From contig JBFKFZ010000013.1 in assembly GCA_041633555.1 (NCBI GenBank), positions 1 to 64,000 of the forward strand: a DNA stretch of 64,000 nt, in the 5' to 3' direction. Made by a program: the position numbers and the translations under genes. The notes below the pieces were generated by a model. That model searched no databases and was not told the origin of the DNA. It was given only the letters and a program-made list of their open reading frames with translations. Positions 54,032 through 62,502 of this stretch are shown here, piece by piece. This stretch comes from JAHEAO01 sp041633555. Lineage in GTDB: Bacteria; Pseudomonadota; Alphaproteobacteria; Rhodobacterales; Rhodobacteraceae. The stretch's first letter is position 1; every line of letters begins with the position of its first letter.

Positions 54032-56389
54032 ATGCTATTCGGACTAGACGGCGTCGAAGTCGGGCTGATCATCACGTTTCTCTGCCTCTTCGGGGGCATC
54101 ATGTCGGGCTTTCCAGTGGCCTTTGCCATCGGTGGCGCCTCGGTCATCGCCTTCGGGATCATCGCGGCGCTCGACAGCGCAGGCATCCTGATTCACCGGA
54201 CGGTGGACACCTCGAGCGGGGCCTACAACGCGCTGATCGGGTCCGGGGTAAATCCGCTCAATATCTCACGATTCACCTTTCCCGACCTGCCATTGAAGGC
54301 CGAACCGCTATTCCCCGGCGGCTGGGAACTGGCGGTCGACCGCAACCTCTCCTTCATCGTGAACCGGATGAACGAACGCGTGCTGGCGGGGCAGTCGATC
54401 GAAACGCTGCTGGCGGTTCTGATGTTCGTGCTGATGGGCATCACGCTGGAACGCTCGAAGATCGCTAATGACCTTCTGACGACGATGGCGCGGGTCTTCG
54501 GCCCGCTGCCCGGCGGTCTGGCGGTATCGGTTGTGATCGTCGGTGCCTTCCTTGCCGCCTCGACCGGAATCGTCGGTGCCACGGTGGTGACGATGGGCCT
54601 TTTGTCGCTGCCCGCGATGTTGCGCAACAATTACTCGCCGGAACTGGCGACCGGGGTGATCGCGGCCTCGGGCACGCTCGGGCAAATCATCCCGCCCTCG
54701 ATCGTGATCGTGCTGTTGGGCACACTGGCGGGCGATCTCTATTCCGCCGCGCAGGAGACCCGCGCGCAGGCGGCCGGTTGTTCCGACGCACTGACCTATC
54801 TTGGCGAGGCGGCGGTCCTGTCGGTCGGCACGCTCTTTCAGGCGGCTCTGCTTCCTGGCATCATGCTGGCCGTACTCTACGGACTCTATGCTTTCGGCTA
54901 CGCGATGTTCAATCCGTCCAAGGCGCCACCGGTCGCGACCGAAGGGCAGGTCAACAACTACATCATTACGCGTCGCGACGGGTACCTGTGGTTCGTGATG
55001 GCCCCGCTCGGACTGATCACGGGCGCCGTGCTGTTCGGCATGATCGGGCTTGCAGGCAGCCAGTCGATGCAGGTCGACAGTTTCTCGGCGCGAAAGGATA
55101 CGACAGGTTTGCGCACCAATGTTTCGGCCCAATGCCAGGAATCCATGATCGCCTATCACGGTCAGGAGAAGTGGGACGATTCCGTCAAGCTGCAGGAAGA
55201 ACTGCAAGCCGCCGGTGGATTGCAGGAGAGCCACCGCCGCACCCCGGAAGAGCTGGAAGCCGCCCGGGCTGAGATGCTGGCCAATGCTGCCCCGATCGGC
55301 ACGGGCGTTCTGACAATCGCGGTGCTGCTTGGCCTGATCCTGACGACGGCGGCAGGGGTCGCACCGGGCGAGCGGAGCCGCGCGCTGCAGACCGGCGCAC
55401 TGGGGCTGGGTATGATGCTTCTGGCCGATATCCTGCTCATTTCGCCGCTGACCTCGCCCGGCACCACCGTATTGATCCTGGCGCTGCCTGCTCTGGTGGC
55501 GCTCTACGGCTGCTGGAAGGCGGCGGGGTTGCTGGCGCAGAACGACCTGATCCGGGTCGTCTTCCCGCCGCTGGTTCTGATCGTCGCGGTTCTGGGTTCG
55601 ATCCTGGGTGGTATCACCAACCCGACACCGGCTGCCGCATTGGGGGCAGCGGGCGCACTGATGCTAGCCGCCTACCGCAAGCTGCATGATCAGGGCAAGT
55701 CGGGCAACGTGATCCTGATCTCGGCCTTCTCGGTGGTCGTCATGATCCTCGCGGGCATCAACTTCGATCTGAGGGTCAACATATCGGGCGTTGCGACCGA
55801 GCAATGGGTCGCATTCATCGTGGCGCAACTGGCCTACAGCATCGCGGTGATTGGTCTGCTCTATGCCTGCTGGGTGCTGCTCCGGTTGCATGTCCTGACC
55901 CCGGTCGTGCGTGAAACCACCAAGGTCACTTCGATGGTCTTCGCGATCCTGATCGGCTCGCAGCTGCTGAACCTCGTGGTGATCTCGTTTGGCGGCGAGC
56001 ACTATATCCAGACCTTTCTACGCTCGTTCGAGAACGAGTTCACGGTCTTCCTGATCGTCATGGTGGTGCTCTTCATCCTCGGTTTCGTGATGGACTTCCT
56101 CGAGATCATCTACATCGTCGTCCCGATCGTGGGGCCGGTGATCTATGGCGGCACCATGGACCCAAGCTGGGTGACGATCATGATCACGGTGAACCTGCAG
56201 ACCAGCTTCCTGACGCCGCCCTTCGGCTTTGCGCTCTTCTACCTTCGCGGCGTGGCCCCGGACAGCGTGACCACCGGACATATCTATCGCGGGATCATTC
56301 CGTTCGTCGGCATACAGATGGCGGCACTGGGGCTTCTGTGGATGTTCCCCTGGGTCGTGACGATCGTGCCGGCGCTCATCGGAAACTGA
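54032..56389 (+). CDS. TRAP transporter large permease subunit (DctM-like), extended
   Basis: A 785-residue membrane protein carrying the transport path, about 350 residues longer than a typical DctM (~430). The N-half carries FPVAFAIGGAS and SGTLGQIIPPSIVIVLLG. The C-half returns at about 530 (GGITNPTPAAALGAAGALML) and ends with FEIIYIVVPIVGPVI-like and TSFLTPPFGFALFY segments. A loop region of about 290-520 with extra helices separates them. Similar long forms occur with TakP-type receptors. The operon is receptor, small, large subunits in order. Confidence 0.87.
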   Translation: MLFGLDGVEVGLIITFLCLFGGIMSGFPVAFAIGGASVIAFGIIAALDSAGILIHRTVDTSSGAYNALIGSGVNPLNISRFTFPDLPLKAEPLFPGGWELAVDRNLSFIVNRMNERVLAGQSIETLLAVLMFVLMGITLERSKIANDLLTTMARVFGPLPGGLAVSVVIVGAFLAASTGIVGATVVTMGLLSLPAMLRNNYSPELATGVIAASGTLGQIIPPSIVIVLLGTLAGDLYSAAQETRAQAAGCSDALTYLGEAAVLSVGTLFQAALLPGIMLAVLYGLYAFGYAMFNPSKAPPVATEGQVNNYIITRRDGYLWFVMAPLGLITGAVLFGMIGLAGSQSMQVDSFSARKDTTGLRTNVSAQCQESMIAYHGQEKWDDSVKLQEELQAAGGLQESHRRTPEELEAARAEMLANAAPIGTGVLTIAVLLGLILTTAAGVAPGERSRALQTGALGLGMMLLADILLISPLTSPGTTVLILALPALVALYGCWKAAGLLAQNDLIRVVFPPLVLIVAVLGSILGGITNPTPAAALGAAGALMLAAYRKLHDQGKSGNVILISAFSVVVMILAGINFDLRVNISGVATEQWVAFIVAQLAYSIAVIGLLYACWVLLRLHVLTPVVRETTKVTSMVFAILIGSQLLNLVVISFGGEHYIQTFLRSFENEFTVFLIVMVVLFILGFVMDFLEIIYIVVPIVGPVIYGGTMDPSWVTIMITVNLQTSFLTPPFGFALFYLRGVAPDSVTTGHIYRGIIPFVGIQMAALGLLWMFPWVVTIVPALIGN

Positions 56390-56431
56390 GCTTGTTGAAA
56401 TGAGGGACTGCCTGACGGCAGGCTCAAGACA

Positions 56432-56902
56432 TCAGGATCGGGCACGCCGCGGGCGTGCCCGATCCGGTTTGTCGTGCTGCGCAACAAATGAAGGTTCCGG
56501 AACAGGCGGAGGGTCTTGGCGCTGTTCGAGCAGGTCCCACTTGTTGCCAAACGGGTCCTGCCAGACCGCGACCTTGCCATAGGGTTCCGAGCGCGGCGAT
56601 TCGAGGAAGGTCGCGCTAGCCTCAAGCATCCGCTTATGATCGGCGTCGAAGTCACCTGTCATCAGGAAGAAGCCGACGCGGCCGCCGGTCTGGTTGCCGA
56701 CTGCCGCAGCTTGCGCCGGTCCGTCTGCACGGGCGAGCAACAGTCTAGCCTCCTGGGCGCCCCTGGGTGCGATCAGAACCCAGCGCTTGCCCGGTGCCAG
56801 TTCCGTGTCCTCGATTAGTTCGAAGCCGGCCGCGCAGACATAGAAATTGAGCGCCACATCATAGTCAGGGACGACGAGCGTGACGGCCGAAAGGTGCGGC
56901 AC
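56432..56902 (-). CDS. VOC superfamily protein (glyoxalase/dioxygenase-like)
   Basis: A 156-residue protein with one paired beta-alpha-beta-beta-beta module: PHLSAVTLVVPDYDVALNFYV at the N-terminus, a middle GGRVGFFLMTGDFDADHKRML segment, and WQDPFGNKWDLLEQ at the end, whose Glu is a typical metal ligand. The substrate is unknown. A GTG start (56902) fits the family start and lies 5 bp after the bpt stop, so it is probably cotranscribed with bpt. The last ~15 residues (basic) are encoded by the terminator hairpin of the TRAP operon. Confidence 0.72.
   Translation of the reverse strand: MPHLSAVTLVVPDYDVALNFYVCAAGFELIEDTELAPGKRWVLIAPRGAQEARLLLARADGPAQAAAVGNQTGGRVGFFLMTGDFDADHKRMLEASATFLESPRSEPYGKVAVWQDPFGNKWDLLEQRQDPPPVPEPSFVAQHDKPDRARPRRARS
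56435..56465. terminator. perfect 14-bp hairpin closing the TRAP operon
   Basis: GGATCGGGCACGCC and GGCGTGCCCGATCC with a GCG loop, 46 bp after the large permease stop, followed by GGTTTGTC. It lies inside the 3' end of the convergent VOC gene, where it encodes a basic tail. Confidence 0.7.
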
Positions 56903-56906
56903 TACT

Positions 56907-57743
56907 TCAGGAGCCGGTGGCCGGTCGGCTGTCGGGCAGGCTGATCCGGGCAACCTGTTCGGCGATCGGATCGGTCGAAAGCGGATGGGTTGCGCCGGAA
57001 TGCGACTCGGGATCGCCGAGGTCTTGCCAGACACCTTCACGGTAGATCTCGACCGAAGAGAAGCGCGCTTTGTAGCTCATCTTCGGGCTGCCGGGGACCC
57101 AGTAGCCGAGGTAGACGTAAGGCAGGCCTGCCTCTTTCGCGATGCGGATATGATCGAGAATCGCGTAAGTGCCTAGGCTGTTCTTCTCATAGGCGGGATC
57201 GTAGAAGGAGTAGACCATCGACAACCCGTCATCGAGAACGTCCGTCAGGCAGACGGCGGCCAATTCGCCATTGTGGCGGCCCTGGCCCGGCATCGCATAT
57301 TCGACGACGCGGCTGCGAATCGGGGTTTCCTCGACCATCGCGGCGAACTCGAAGATATCCATGTCGGCCATGCCGCCGTCGGCGTGCCGGCTGTCGAGAT
57401 ACTTGCGGAACAGCTCGTACTGATCCTCAGAGGCCCAAGGCGATGTGGATTCGCGCACCAGGTGCTGATTGCGGCGCATCGTGCGCCGCTGGCTTCTGGT
57501 CGGGGTGAAATCGGCGACCCGGATCCGGGCGGAAAGGCAGGCCGAGCATTCGGCGCAACTCGGCCGGTAAAGCACGTTCTGCGAGCGGCGGAAGCCCTGT
57601 TTGGAGAGCGCGTCATTCAGCTTCGAGGCATATTCGCCCTGCAGCGCCGTGAACAACTTCCTTTCCATCCGGCCCTTGAGATATGGGCAGGGTTGCGGAG
57701 CCGTCACATAGAATTGCGGCGCTATCGGAAGGGTGTGGCGCAT
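56907..57743 (-). CDS. bpt: aspartate/glutamate leucyltransferase (N-end rule)
   Basis: A 278-residue Bpt-type aminoacyl-tRNA-protein transferase that adds Leu to N-terminal Asp/Glu of proteins, marking them for ClpS/ClpAP. N-terminal PCPYLKGRMERKLFTAL and RPSCAECSACLSARI (zinc-binding Cys cluster), RTMRRNQHL, YFYDP-like YSFYDPAYEKNSLGTYAILDHI, and YLGYWVPGSPKMSYKARFS are family signatures. The ATG at 57743 is preceded by GAAGGACG; the frame extends to 57800 without support. Confidence 0.93.
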   Translation of the reverse strand: MRHTLPIAPQFYVTAPQPCPYLKGRMERKLFTALQGEYASKLNDALSKQGFRRSQNVLYRPSCAECSACLSARIRVADFTPTRSQRRTMRRNQHLVRESTSPWASEDQYELFRKYLDSRHADGGMADMDIFEFAAMVEETPIRSRVVEYAMPGQGRHNGELAAVCLTDVLDDGLSMVYSFYDPAYEKNSLGTYAILDHIRIAKEAGLPYVYLGYWVPGSPKMSYKARFSSVEIYREGVWQDLGDPESHSGATHPLSTDPIAEQVARISLPDSRPATGS

Positions 57744-57915
57744 TCGTCCTTCGGATCCTTCAGTGCATTTGAGGTTATCAACAGCCTGCCGATCCGCCAA
57801 GCCCCCGAATGGGGGGAGGGTAAACGCAGTTGCGGTTTCCTTGAGAGGGTGCAGTTGGGACGGTCAGCGGGGCTCTTCCTGAGACGACCATAAGGAAAGT
57901 CGTCTTTTTGGGGTG
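57744..57915 (+). ncRNA. hairpin-rich intergenic region, candidate plus-strand small RNA
   Basis: Between bpt and the deacetylase gene lie three inverted repeats on the plus strand: CCCCCGAATGGGGGG (57805-57819), an AAACGCA / TGCGGTTT pair near 57825, and AGACGAC / GTCGTCT (57882-57905) followed by TTTTT. The last is a terminator on the plus strand although no plus-strand gene precedes it. A short RNA ending there is plausible; no known family is recognised. Confidence 0.3.
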
Positions 57916-58944
57916 TCAGGCCGCGCCACCCGCGAAGACGCTGAGTATGCTGGCCAGATTGTCGCCGAGTTCGTCGCAGAGATAGCCGCCCTCCTGAACC
58001 AGAAGGCAGGGCAGGCCGAGACCGGCGATGGCGTTGCCGATCCGCCCGAATCCTTCGGTCGTGACGGCAAATCCCTTGAAGGGATCGCCGACAAAGGCGT
58101 CAAGGCCGAGTGCCACGACAACGACATCCGCACCGAAGCTTGCAATTCGGTTCAGCGCAATGTCCAGCGCGGCGATATATGCGTCGTCAGCCGTGCCCCT
58201 CGGCAGCGGCAGGTTGAGGTTGTAGCCCCGTCCTGCGCCGGTCCCGCGCTCATGCGCCTGCCCCCAGAAGAACGGATAGAACCGTTCGGGGTCGGCATGG
58301 ATCGAAACGGTCAGAACGTCCCAGCGATGATAGAAGATGCCCTGGGTACCATTGCCGTGATGCACATCGATATCGAGGATCGCTGGACGCAGCCCGCCTG
58401 CCAGCAGCCGTTCGGCGGCTATGCCGGAATTGTTCAGAAAGCAGAAGCCCCCGGCCAGATCGCCGAAAGCGTGATGCCCCGGCGGACGCGACAGCGCATA
58501 GGCCGAGCGCGCTCCCTTCAGCAGCATATCAGCCCCGGTGATCGCCGACTGCGCTGACCAGTAGGCGGCCTCCCACGTGCCGGCGGCGATCGGGCAGGCG
58601 GTGTCGGCCTGATGGTAGCCGGCCTGTCCGATCGCGGATTTGGGATAGCTGTCAGAGCGGTCGGCGGGGTGGATATTGGGAATGACTTCCTCGCCCGCGC
58701 CCTCGATTCGCTGCCAGCGGGGGTAGATGTTTTGCAGGAACGCGAGGTATTCTGGCGAGTGCAGCGCTGCGATCGGGCCAGGGCCGGCATCGTCGGGGGC
58801 ATGAACGGAACAACCCGCCACTGTCGCCCCGGCAAGCAATCGGTCGATCCGCTCGACCTGTTCCGGGTTGCGCAGGATCGTCCCGTTCGCCATGAAATGC
58901 CGCGGCTGGTGCTTCCGCTGGCGGTCGTCGAATATCGCTTTCAT
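57916..58944 (-). CDS. histone deacetylase-superfamily (acetylpolyamine amidohydrolase-like) enzyme
   Basis: A 342-residue zinc hydrolase. It carries the HDAC signatures RPPGHHA near 155, LNNSGIAAERLL, and the zinc-site ILDIDVHHGNGTQGIFY near 195, then ALGLDAFVGDPF and LVQEGGY near the end. Such enzymes remove acetyl groups from acetylated polyamines or other small amines. It ends an operon with GNAT, BKACE and aminotransferase genes; its stop region lies past the 4-bp GNAT overlap. The substrate is inferred only as an N-acetylated amine. Confidence 0.86.
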   Translation of the reverse strand: MKAIFDDRQRKHQPRHFMANGTILRNPEQVERIDRLLAGATVAGCSVHAPDDAGPGPIAALHSPEYLAFLQNIYPRWQRIEGAGEEVIPNIHPADRSDSYPKSAIGQAGYHQADTACPIAAGTWEAAYWSAQSAITGADMLLKGARSAYALSRPPGHHAFGDLAGGFCFLNNSGIAAERLLAGGLRPAILDIDVHHGNGTQGIFYHRWDVLTVSIHADPERFYPFFWGQAHERGTGAGRGYNLNLPLPRGTADDAYIAALDIALNRIASFGADVVVVALGLDAFVGDPFKGFAVTTEGFGRIGNAIAGLGLPCLLVQEGGYLCDELGDNLASILSVFAGGAA

Positions 58945-59426
58945 GATGCCTCTTCCGAATTTGCCAGAACATCTGCGTCGATGAACATGTTCGTTTCGTT
59001 AAGGGCCGGCCGAAACCCCATCCGATCATAGACCGCGCGGGTGCGGCTGTTACTCTGTCCGACGGTCAGCTTGAGAAAGGTCGCCCTCCACCGCACGCTG
59101 CCATCCCGCATCGCCGCGCTCAGAAGCCGCCGCGCAAGGCCTTTCCCGCGCAAGCTCCGCGCGACCCACAGGTCAGAGACATACATGCCGGGACTGCGCC
59201 CCACGATGGAGAAAACCGAAGAGTAGAGTGCGACGCCGCAGGTTTGCCCGGCCTCTTTGGCGAGTTGCGCGCGAAAGACGGGGGACGCCCCCCAACCGGC
59301 AGCCAGAAGGTCCGCCGTCGTGGCGCGATGGGTATCACGAAGATCCGGCGACAGGGCAGAAAGCGCGAGATGCAGCGCCTCCGCGTCGTCGCGCTGCAAA
59401 GGACTGATCGTGATCGGTAGGGTCAT
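58941..59426 (-). CDS. GNAT-family N-acetyltransferase
   Basis: A 161-residue acetyltransferase with the acetyl-CoA-binding motif A: VSDLWVARSLRGKGLARRLLSAAM (R/Q-x-x-G-x-G/A pattern). The N-terminal part gives QRDDAEALHLALSAL and the end TRAVYDRMGFRP. Overlaps of 4 bp join it with the BKACE gene upstream and the deacetylase downstream, so it belongs to the same operon. The acetyl acceptor is unknown; it may acetylate a pathway amine. Confidence 0.85.
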   Translation of the reverse strand: MTLPITISPLQRDDAEALHLALSALSPDLRDTHRATTADLLAAGWGASPVFRAQLAKEAGQTCGVALYSSVFSIVGRSPGMYVSDLWVARSLRGKGLARRLLSAAMRDGSVRWRATFLKLTVGQSNSRTRAVYDRMGFRPALNETNMFIDADVLANSEEAS

Positions 59427-60349
59427 ATCGCAGTCCGGTCGCCGCCCTTGAGGTGCAGCATTTCTCGTGCTTCGAGCGGTGTCGCAACGCTGCGGCCCAG
59501 TTCCTCGACGATCCGGCGGATCTTGGCGACCTGCTCGGCATTGGTGCGCGCCAGCGTTCCGCGCGAAATCATCAGGCTATCCTCCAACCCGACGCGGACA
59601 TGGCCGCCAAGGATCGCTGACATCGTGACCAGCGGTATTTGGTGGCGGCCCGCCGCGAGCACCGAGAATCTGTAATCCTCGCCGAAGAGCTTGTCGGCGA
59701 TAAGCTTCATGTGGGTCAGATTTTCCGGGTCCGGCCCAATGCCGCCCAGAATGCCGAACACGAACTGGATGAAAAGGGGCGCCTTGACCAACCCGCGATT
59801 CATGAAGTGACGCAGCATGTAAAGGTGGCTGACATCGTAGCATTCGAACTCGAACCGGGCGCCGCGCTTGTCACCCATTTCCGTCAGCACATGTGCCATG
59901 TCCCGGGGCGTGTTCTTGAAAACCAGATCGTCCGAGTTCTCAAGGAACGGTTTCTCCCAGTCGAATTTCCAATCAGTAATGCGCTCGGCTGCGGGATAGA
60001 GCGCGAAATTCATCGTCCCCATGTTCAGCGAACACATTTCGGGTTCCGCGCGGATCGGGGCGGCGAGGCGCTGCTCGAGCGTCATGATGGCGCTGCCGCC
60101 GGTGGTGATGTTCAGGACCGCATCGCTGCTTTGCTTGATGCGCGGCAGAAACGCCATGAAGTGCCGCGTCTCGGCAGAGGGATGGCCGGTGTCAGGATCG
60201 CGGGCATGCAGGTGCAGGATGGCGGCCCCGGCCTCGGCCGCGCCGATGGATTGCTCGGTAATCTCGTCCGCCGTGATTGGCAAATGCGGCGACATCGATG
60301 GCGTGTGGACAGAGCCGGTGATTGCGCAAGTGATGATGATTTTGGACAG
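59423..60349 (-). CDS. beta-keto acid cleavage enzyme (BKACE, Kce-like)
   Basis: A 308-residue TIM-barrel metalloenzyme that reacts a beta-keto acid with acetyl-CoA to give acetoacetate and a new CoA ester. Evidence is the zinc motif AILHLHARDPDTGHPS near 48, the GGS-x-x loop LNITTGGS, the SLNMG segment, and FEFECYDVSHLY. An ATG exists at 60295 but would remove strand 1 (SKIIITCAITGSVHTPSM). The full family start fits CTG at 60349, placed 5 bases after GGGGG. This non-canonical start is inference. It is cotranscribed 13 bp after the aminotransferase. Confidence 0.86.
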   Translation of the reverse strand: MSKIIITCAITGSVHTPSMSPHLPITADEITEQSIGAAEAGAAILHLHARDPDTGHPSAETRHFMAFLPRIKQSSDAVLNITTGGSAIMTLEQRLAAPIRAEPEMCSLNMGTMNFALYPAAERITDWKFDWEKPFLENSDDLVFKNTPRDMAHVLTEMGDKRGARFEFECYDVSHLYMLRHFMNRGLVKAPLFIQFVFGILGGIGPDPENLTHMKLIADKLFGEDYRFSVLAAGRHQIPLVTMSAILGGHVRVGLEDSLMISRGTLARTNAEQVAKIRRIVEELGRSVATPLEAREMLHLKGGDRTAI

Positions 60350-60362
60350 GATGGCCCCCTTT

Positions 60363-61700
60363 CTAGACTTGACCGCTGAGTTCGGGGATCTCGGCCATGT
60401 ATTGCGCCAGGCTGCGGTCGAGCATCTCGGTCAGTTCGTCAAGCTGGCTTTCCTCGACGATCATCGGCGGGCAGACCATGAAATGATCCCCCGAAATGCC
60501 GCCCCTCGTGCGGCGGGAATAGATGATCAATCCGTTCTCAAAGGCGATGTCCACCAGACGGCTATGGGCGTTGAGTTCTTTCGGCAGAGGGGCGTTGCTT
60601 GCCCGGTCGGCCATGAGTTCGAACGCCATCAAGAGACCCTTTCCTCGCACGTCTCCGATCAGTGAATAGCGCTGCATGAGACCCAAAAGGCGTTCGTTCA
60701 AAGCCGCCCCCATGCGGGTGGAGTTGCCCACAAGGTCGTGCTTTTCGATCTGGTCGAGAACGGCGGATCCGGCGGCGCACGCCAGCGGGTTGCCTGCATA
60801 GGTGAAACCATGGATGAAGCCGCCGGCCGACATCACTGCCTCGACGATATCATCGCGGGCGACCATCGCACCAAGCGGGGCATAGCCGCCGCCAAATCCC
60901 TTGGACAGGGCGATCAGATCCGGCGTGACGCCCCAGTGATCCGCACCGAGAAAGCGGCCGGTGCGCCCGCCGCCGGTCATCACTTCGTCGTGGATCAGCA
61001 GGATATCGTACTCGGTGCAGATCTCGCGAATCCGCGCAAGATAGCCGGCCGGAGGGACCAGCGCGCCGGTCGAAGCCCCGCCAATCGGTTCAACGATGAA
61101 GGCAAGCACCGTTTTGGGACCTTCCTCGAGTATCTTCGTCTCCAGCATGTTGGCATAATGCAGCCCCGTCGCCGGATCCTGGGGGTCGAGGCCGTCGAGA
61201 TAGGCGCGGGGAGCCGGGATCTTCGGCATCGGGCGCATCATCGGATCGAACGGCGCTGACATCGGTGCGTAACCGGTGATCGCCAGCGCCCCCAGCGTAC
61301 AGCCATGATAGCTCGGGTAGCGCGAGACCACCTTGTAGCGTTGCGGCTGGCCCTGGGTCAGCACGTACTGGCGCGCCAATTTCAACGTGCTTTCCACGGC
61401 TTCCGAGCCGCCCGAGACGAAAAACACCTTGTTCAGCCCTTCGGGCGCCAGCGCGGCGGTCTTGCGCGCCAGTTCCTCAGAACTGTCGGTCTGGAATTGT
61501 AGGCGATAACCAAAGGTCGACTTTTCCATCTGAGCCCGCATTGCGGTCAGAACCTCCGGGTTTGAGTGGCCGATATTGCTGACCATCGCGCCCGAAGAGC
61601 CATCAAGGTAGCGTTTGCCCGACATATCCCACATGTAGATGCCTTCGGCCCGGTCCAGCATGGGACGGGCGGATCTGGATTGGTAGAACAGGTTTGACAT
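60363..61700 (-). CDS. class III PLP-dependent aminotransferase
   Basis: A 445-residue fold-type I aminotransferase of the omega-amino acid/polyamine group. The PLP-binding Lys is in IALSKGFGGGYAPLGAM; the cofactor phosphate-binding SGGSEAVESTLKLARQY lies near 110, and the Asp holding the pyridine nitrogen is in LLIHDEVMTGGGRTG. It would transaminate an amine to an aldehyde or keto acid, matching a beta-keto product for BKACE. The ATG at 61700 has CGAGG upstream; the frame to 61862 is open but lacks support. Confidence 0.9.
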   Translation of the reverse strand: MSNLFYQSRSARPMLDRAEGIYMWDMSGKRYLDGSSGAMVSNIGHSNPEVLTAMRAQMEKSTFGYRLQFQTDSSEELARKTAALAPEGLNKVFFVSGGSEAVESTLKLARQYVLTQGQPQRYKVVSRYPSYHGCTLGALAITGYAPMSAPFDPMMRPMPKIPAPRAYLDGLDPQDPATGLHYANMLETKILEEGPKTVLAFIVEPIGGASTGALVPPAGYLARIREICTEYDILLIHDEVMTGGGRTGRFLGADHWGVTPDLIALSKGFGGGYAPLGAMVARDDIVEAVMSAGGFIHGFTYAGNPLACAAGSAVLDQIEKHDLVGNSTRMGAALNERLLGLMQRYSLIGDVRGKGLLMAFELMADRASNAPLPKELNAHSRLVDIAFENGLIIYSRRTRGGISGDHFMVCPPMIVEESQLDELTEMLDRSLAQYMAEIPELSGQV

Positions 61701-61725
61701 TGGGGCCTCGATTGCTGCCAGGGGA

Positions 61726-62502
61726 TCAGGCTTTGCCGTTGACACGGCTGAAATGCTGGCGCGGGAAATTGCGGATCCGCTCAAGTTTCGGGGTCTTGAA
61801 CAGGATTTCCGGTGGGCCCTCTTCGACGACCACGCCCTTGTCCATGAAGAGCATGCGGTCACAGACCCAGGCTGCGAAGTCCATTTCGTGGGTTACGATG
61901 AGCATGGTCATGTGTTCCTCGGCGAGCTGCTTCATTACATGGTTCACCTCTTCGATCAGGTCCGGGTCGAGCGCCTATGTCACCTCGTCAAAGAGCATAA
62001 CCTTTGGCTTCATAGCCAAGGCGCGGGCGATGGCGACGCGCTGCTTCTGACCGCCGGAAAGGCGCGACGGGTATTCGTCGATCTTATCCGATTGGCCGAC
62101 CTTGGCCAGCCGTTCCTCAGCCGGCTTTTTGGCTTCCTCGGTCGTTAGACCTTTCAGCATTTTTGGCGCCAGCGTGATGTTCCCGCGCACCGTCAGATGC
62201 GGGAACAGGTCGAAATGCTGAAACACCAAGCCGATGTCATGGCGCACCTGATTGACGTGCTCTTCATACTGGCGGTGTGGCAGTTTCCTGTCGATCTGCA
62301 CGCCTTCCAGCCAAACCTCTCCCGAGGTCAGAGGATCGAGTTCGTTGATCGCGCGCAGGAGGGCGGACTTGCCCGAGCCGAACGGCCGATGATCGCCACG
62401 ATCTGCCCCCCGCTCGACCTGAAGATTAATGTCGCGCAAGCCTTCGAGGCTGCCAAATCTCTTGGCGGCATGGCGGATGTCAATGAAAGCCGTTTCGGGC
62501 AT
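61726..62502 (-). pseudogene. amino-acid ABC transporter ATP-binding protein, amber codon and compensated frameshift
   Basis: A polar-amino-acid-type ATPase (GlnQ/HisP family) in one frame broken by TAG at 61975-61977, where FDEVT-stop-ALDP replaces the usual FDEVTSALDP. The signature LSGGQKQRVAIARAL and Walker B are complete before the stop; the switch His (IVTHEM) follows it. Just before the P-loop (GSGKS) an extra G in a six-base run at 62406-62411 and a lost base near 62385 shift about nine codons, giving ADRGDHRP instead of the family's QIVAIIGP. The gene is therefore damaged twice. It starts at 62502 and overlaps the permease frame. Confidence 0.85.
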
